A stretch of DNA of 64,000 nt, taken from assembly GCF_000219875.1 (NCBI RefSeq), contig NC_017167.1:2999361-3063360 (forward strand), read 5' to 3'. This DNA is from Alicyclobacillus acidocaldarius subsp. acidocaldarius Tc-4-1. Its GTDB lineage: Bacteria > Bacillota > Bacilli > Alicyclobacillales > Alicyclobacillaceae. The notes under the pieces are model-generated. The model worked only from the letters and a program-made list of their open reading frames with translations, was not told the DNA's origin and made no database searches. Below, piece by piece: positions 62,605-64,000 of the stretch. The position numbers were made by a program, and so were the translations under genes. Every line of letters starts with the position of its first letter. The stretch's first letter is position 1.

Positions 62605-63819
62605 TCAAAGGTCGGTGAATCGCTCGAGCTCGTTGTACGCAGGAATGCCGTGGGCGACGACGTCGATACCCTCCTCTTCCGTCTCGGCGGACACGCGCAG
62701 GCCAAGGACGCGATTCAGCACCCACCCTATGCCAATCGATGTGAGCAATCCCCACAGCGGGTACACGACGCAGGCCAAAAGCTGGACCAGGGCCAGGTGA
62801 ACGTGACCGGTGGTGAAAAGGCCGCGCGTGGTGTCGAACAGGCCCACCGCGAGCGTCCCCCATACGCCGCCTGCCCCGTGGACCGCGAAGGCGCCGACGG
62901 GATCGTCCACTTTCCAGGCGTCGAGCCAACCGGTAACGAAAACCACCAAAATGCCTGCCACGACGCCGATGACTACGGCCGCCCAATGGGAGACGAACGC
63001 GCACCCGGCCGTGATGGCCACCAGCCCTGAGAGCACGCCGTTCATCATCATGCTGGGATCCGCCACTTTGAAGCGGATCATGGTGACCATCACCGCGGCG
63101 GCACCGCCAGCCGCAGCCGCGATGACCGTGTTCAGCGCGACGCTCGACAGACGCGGATCGTAGGCGTTGAGCGTACTGCCCGCGTTGAAGCCAATCCAGC
63201 CGAACGCGAGGATGAACGCCCCGGCCGAGGCGAGCGGGATGTTGCTCGGCGCAAACACGTTCACGCTCCCATCAGCGTTGAATCGCTGCGCGCGCGGGCC
63301 GACGCTCTTGGCGAAGCCGAGCGCCATGAATCCGCCCATCGCGTGGATGACGGCCGATCCGGCGAAGTCCTCCATACCGAGATTGCCGAGCCACCCATTT
63401 GGCCCCCACGCCCAGTGCGCGCCGAGCGGATAGACTAATGCACAGACCAGGATGACGATGATGACATACGCGGAAAACTTCATCCGCTCCGCCACGGCGC
63501 CCGAAATGATGGACGCCGCCGCGATGGCAAACCCGATTTGAAAGAGAACGAAGGCGGCCTGCGGCACGTTCGCCGGGGCGACGGCAGGCCCGAACCCCCA
63601 CAGGTGCGCGACGTCCAGTCCAAACGCCAGGTGCACGCCCACGAGGTAGAACGCCAGTACCCCGAAGGTGAGGTCCACAAACACCTTCATCGTGACGTTC
63701 ACCGCGTTTTTCGTGCGCACGAGCCCTGCTTCCAACAGGCTGAACCCGCCTTCCATGAACAGGACGAGGGCGGCCGCGAGGACCACCCAGACGGCGTTCA
63801 GCGCGGTCTGTGAAGACAT
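62605..63819 (-). CDS. amtB: Ammonium transporter AmtB
   Basis: Trimeric ammonium/ammonia channel of 404 residues with eleven predicted helices. The N-terminal ALVLFMEGGFSLLEAGLVRTKN, the pore histidines in DFAGSAVIHAMGGF and FAVHGAGGVWGTL, and GSTLNAYDPRLSS are typical. The C-terminal tail (GIDVVAHGIPAYNE) is the element that contacts PII. It follows glnB by three bases (TAGTTCATG) and uses GGGAGG inside glnB as ribosome site, the classic glnB-amtB operon for nitrogen control. Confidence 0.95.
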   Translation of the reverse strand: MSSQTALNAVWVVLAAALVLFMEGGFSLLEAGLVRTKNAVNVTMKVFVDLTFGVLAFYLVGVHLAFGLDVAHLWGFGPAVAPANVPQAAFVLFQIGFAIAAASIISGAVAERMKFSAYVIIVILVCALVYPLGAHWAWGPNGWLGNLGMEDFAGSAVIHAMGGFMALGFAKSVGPRAQRFNADGSVNVFAPSNIPLASAGAFILAFGWIGFNAGSTLNAYDPRLSSVALNTVIAAAAGGAAAVMVTMIRFKVADPSMMMNGVLSGLVAITAGCAFVSHWAAVVIGVVAGILVVFVTGWLDAWKVDDPVGAFAVHGAGGVWGTLAVGLFDTTRGLFTTGHVHLALVQLLACVVYPLWGLLTSIGIGWVLNRVLGLRVSAETEEEGIDVVAHGIPAYNELERFTDL

Positions 63820-63822
63820 GAA

Positions 63823-64000
63823 CTAGGTGTCCTCCCTCTTCTGATTCAACTCGTCGATGGTCTCGTCGATCTCGCCGGTGCGAATGTTGTACGCCTCGAG
63901 GATGTCGTACACAAAGATTTTCCCATCGCCCATCTTGCCCGTCTGCGCGGCCCCGATGATGGCCTGTACCGTCGCCGGCACGTAGTTGTCCGAGACCACA
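63823..64000 (-). CDS. glnB: PII nitrogen regulatory protein, C-terminal part (cut by window edge)
   Basis: The last 58 residues of a PII signalling protein, ending with TAG at 63823-63825. The visible part, [20 protein letters not shown] followed by [13 protein letters not shown], contains the conserved TGxxGDGKIFV ATP-binding B/C-loop region. PII senses ATP/ADP and 2-oxoglutarate and blocks AmtB when nitrogen is plentiful. The T-loop and N-terminus lie outside the window, so GlnB and GlnK cannot be told apart. Confidence 0.92.
   Translation of the reverse strand, partial: VVSDNYVPATVQAIIGAAQTGKMGDGKIFVYDILEAYNIRTGEIDETIDELNQKREDT

Overview
The window reads as chromosome of a GC-rich (about 60%), thermoacidophilic Gram-positive bacterium, very probably Alicyclobacillus acidocaldarius or a close relative. 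I base this on recognised sequences recalled from memory, not on a search: a 310-residue HSL-family esterase that I recognise as EST2, a roughly 1300-residue secreted alpha-amylase next to a maltose ABC importer (gene order amyA-malEFGR-cdaA-glcA, known from A. acidocaldarius), and a GH42 beta-galactosidase with a zinc-cysteine cluster.

Layout. 1-12.8 kb is mostly metabolic: a 5'-truncated MFS gene, folD behind a ZTP riboswitch, a decaying sulfate-type ABC importer (lone permease plus frameshifted ATPase), a merR-acyl-CoA dehydrogenase-acyl-CoA synthetase operon, bioB, an FAD monooxygenase, the fetAB exporter pair and an NADP-dependent oxidoreductase. 13-18 kb has an L,D-transpeptidase, two small unknown membrane proteins (one just upstream, one downstream), panE, an asparaginase and a membrane diguanylate cyclase. 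17.9-30.4 kb is the maltose/maltodextrin locus, read on the minus strand: secreted AmyA cuts starch, MalEFG imports the products, and CdaA and GlcA finish hydrolysis in the cytoplasm under a LacI-type regulator. Near-identical palindromes with a CAAACGTTTG core lie at both promoters and also inside amyA and glcA. cdaA carries a +1 frameshift at an A4 run. 30.4-36 kb holds est2, a pirin, a Nudix hydrolase, two MFS transporters and an ArsR regulator.

36-50 kb is the accessory region. A DUF969-DUF979 membrane pair has its DUF979 gene split by an IS607-type element (serine recombinase plus TnpB) whose removal restores a perfect reading frame. Next come a 19-repeat CRISPR array and a four-gene type I-G (former I-U) effector operon (csb1/cas7, csb2/cas5-cas6, cas3 with C-terminal HD, a short cas8-like gene) with no cas1, cas2 or cas4 in the window. 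A complete IS1380-family element with a TTCTT target duplication sits about 120 bp upstream of csb1. The base just after the 36-nt repeat core is G in the first 11 repeats and C in the next 7, a fossil of leader-end repeat copying that also orients the array.

50-64 kb is again housekeeping and sugar use: a YjcZ-like small protein, proBA with a fumarylacetoacetase-family gene, a GH31 alpha-xylosidase-like enzyme, a universal stress protein, an orphan family 5 solute-binding lipoprotein, an AraC regulator, the GH42 beta-galactosidase behind an 18-bp perfect palindrome, and a glnB-amtB pair running off the right edge. No tRNA or rRNA gene was seen.
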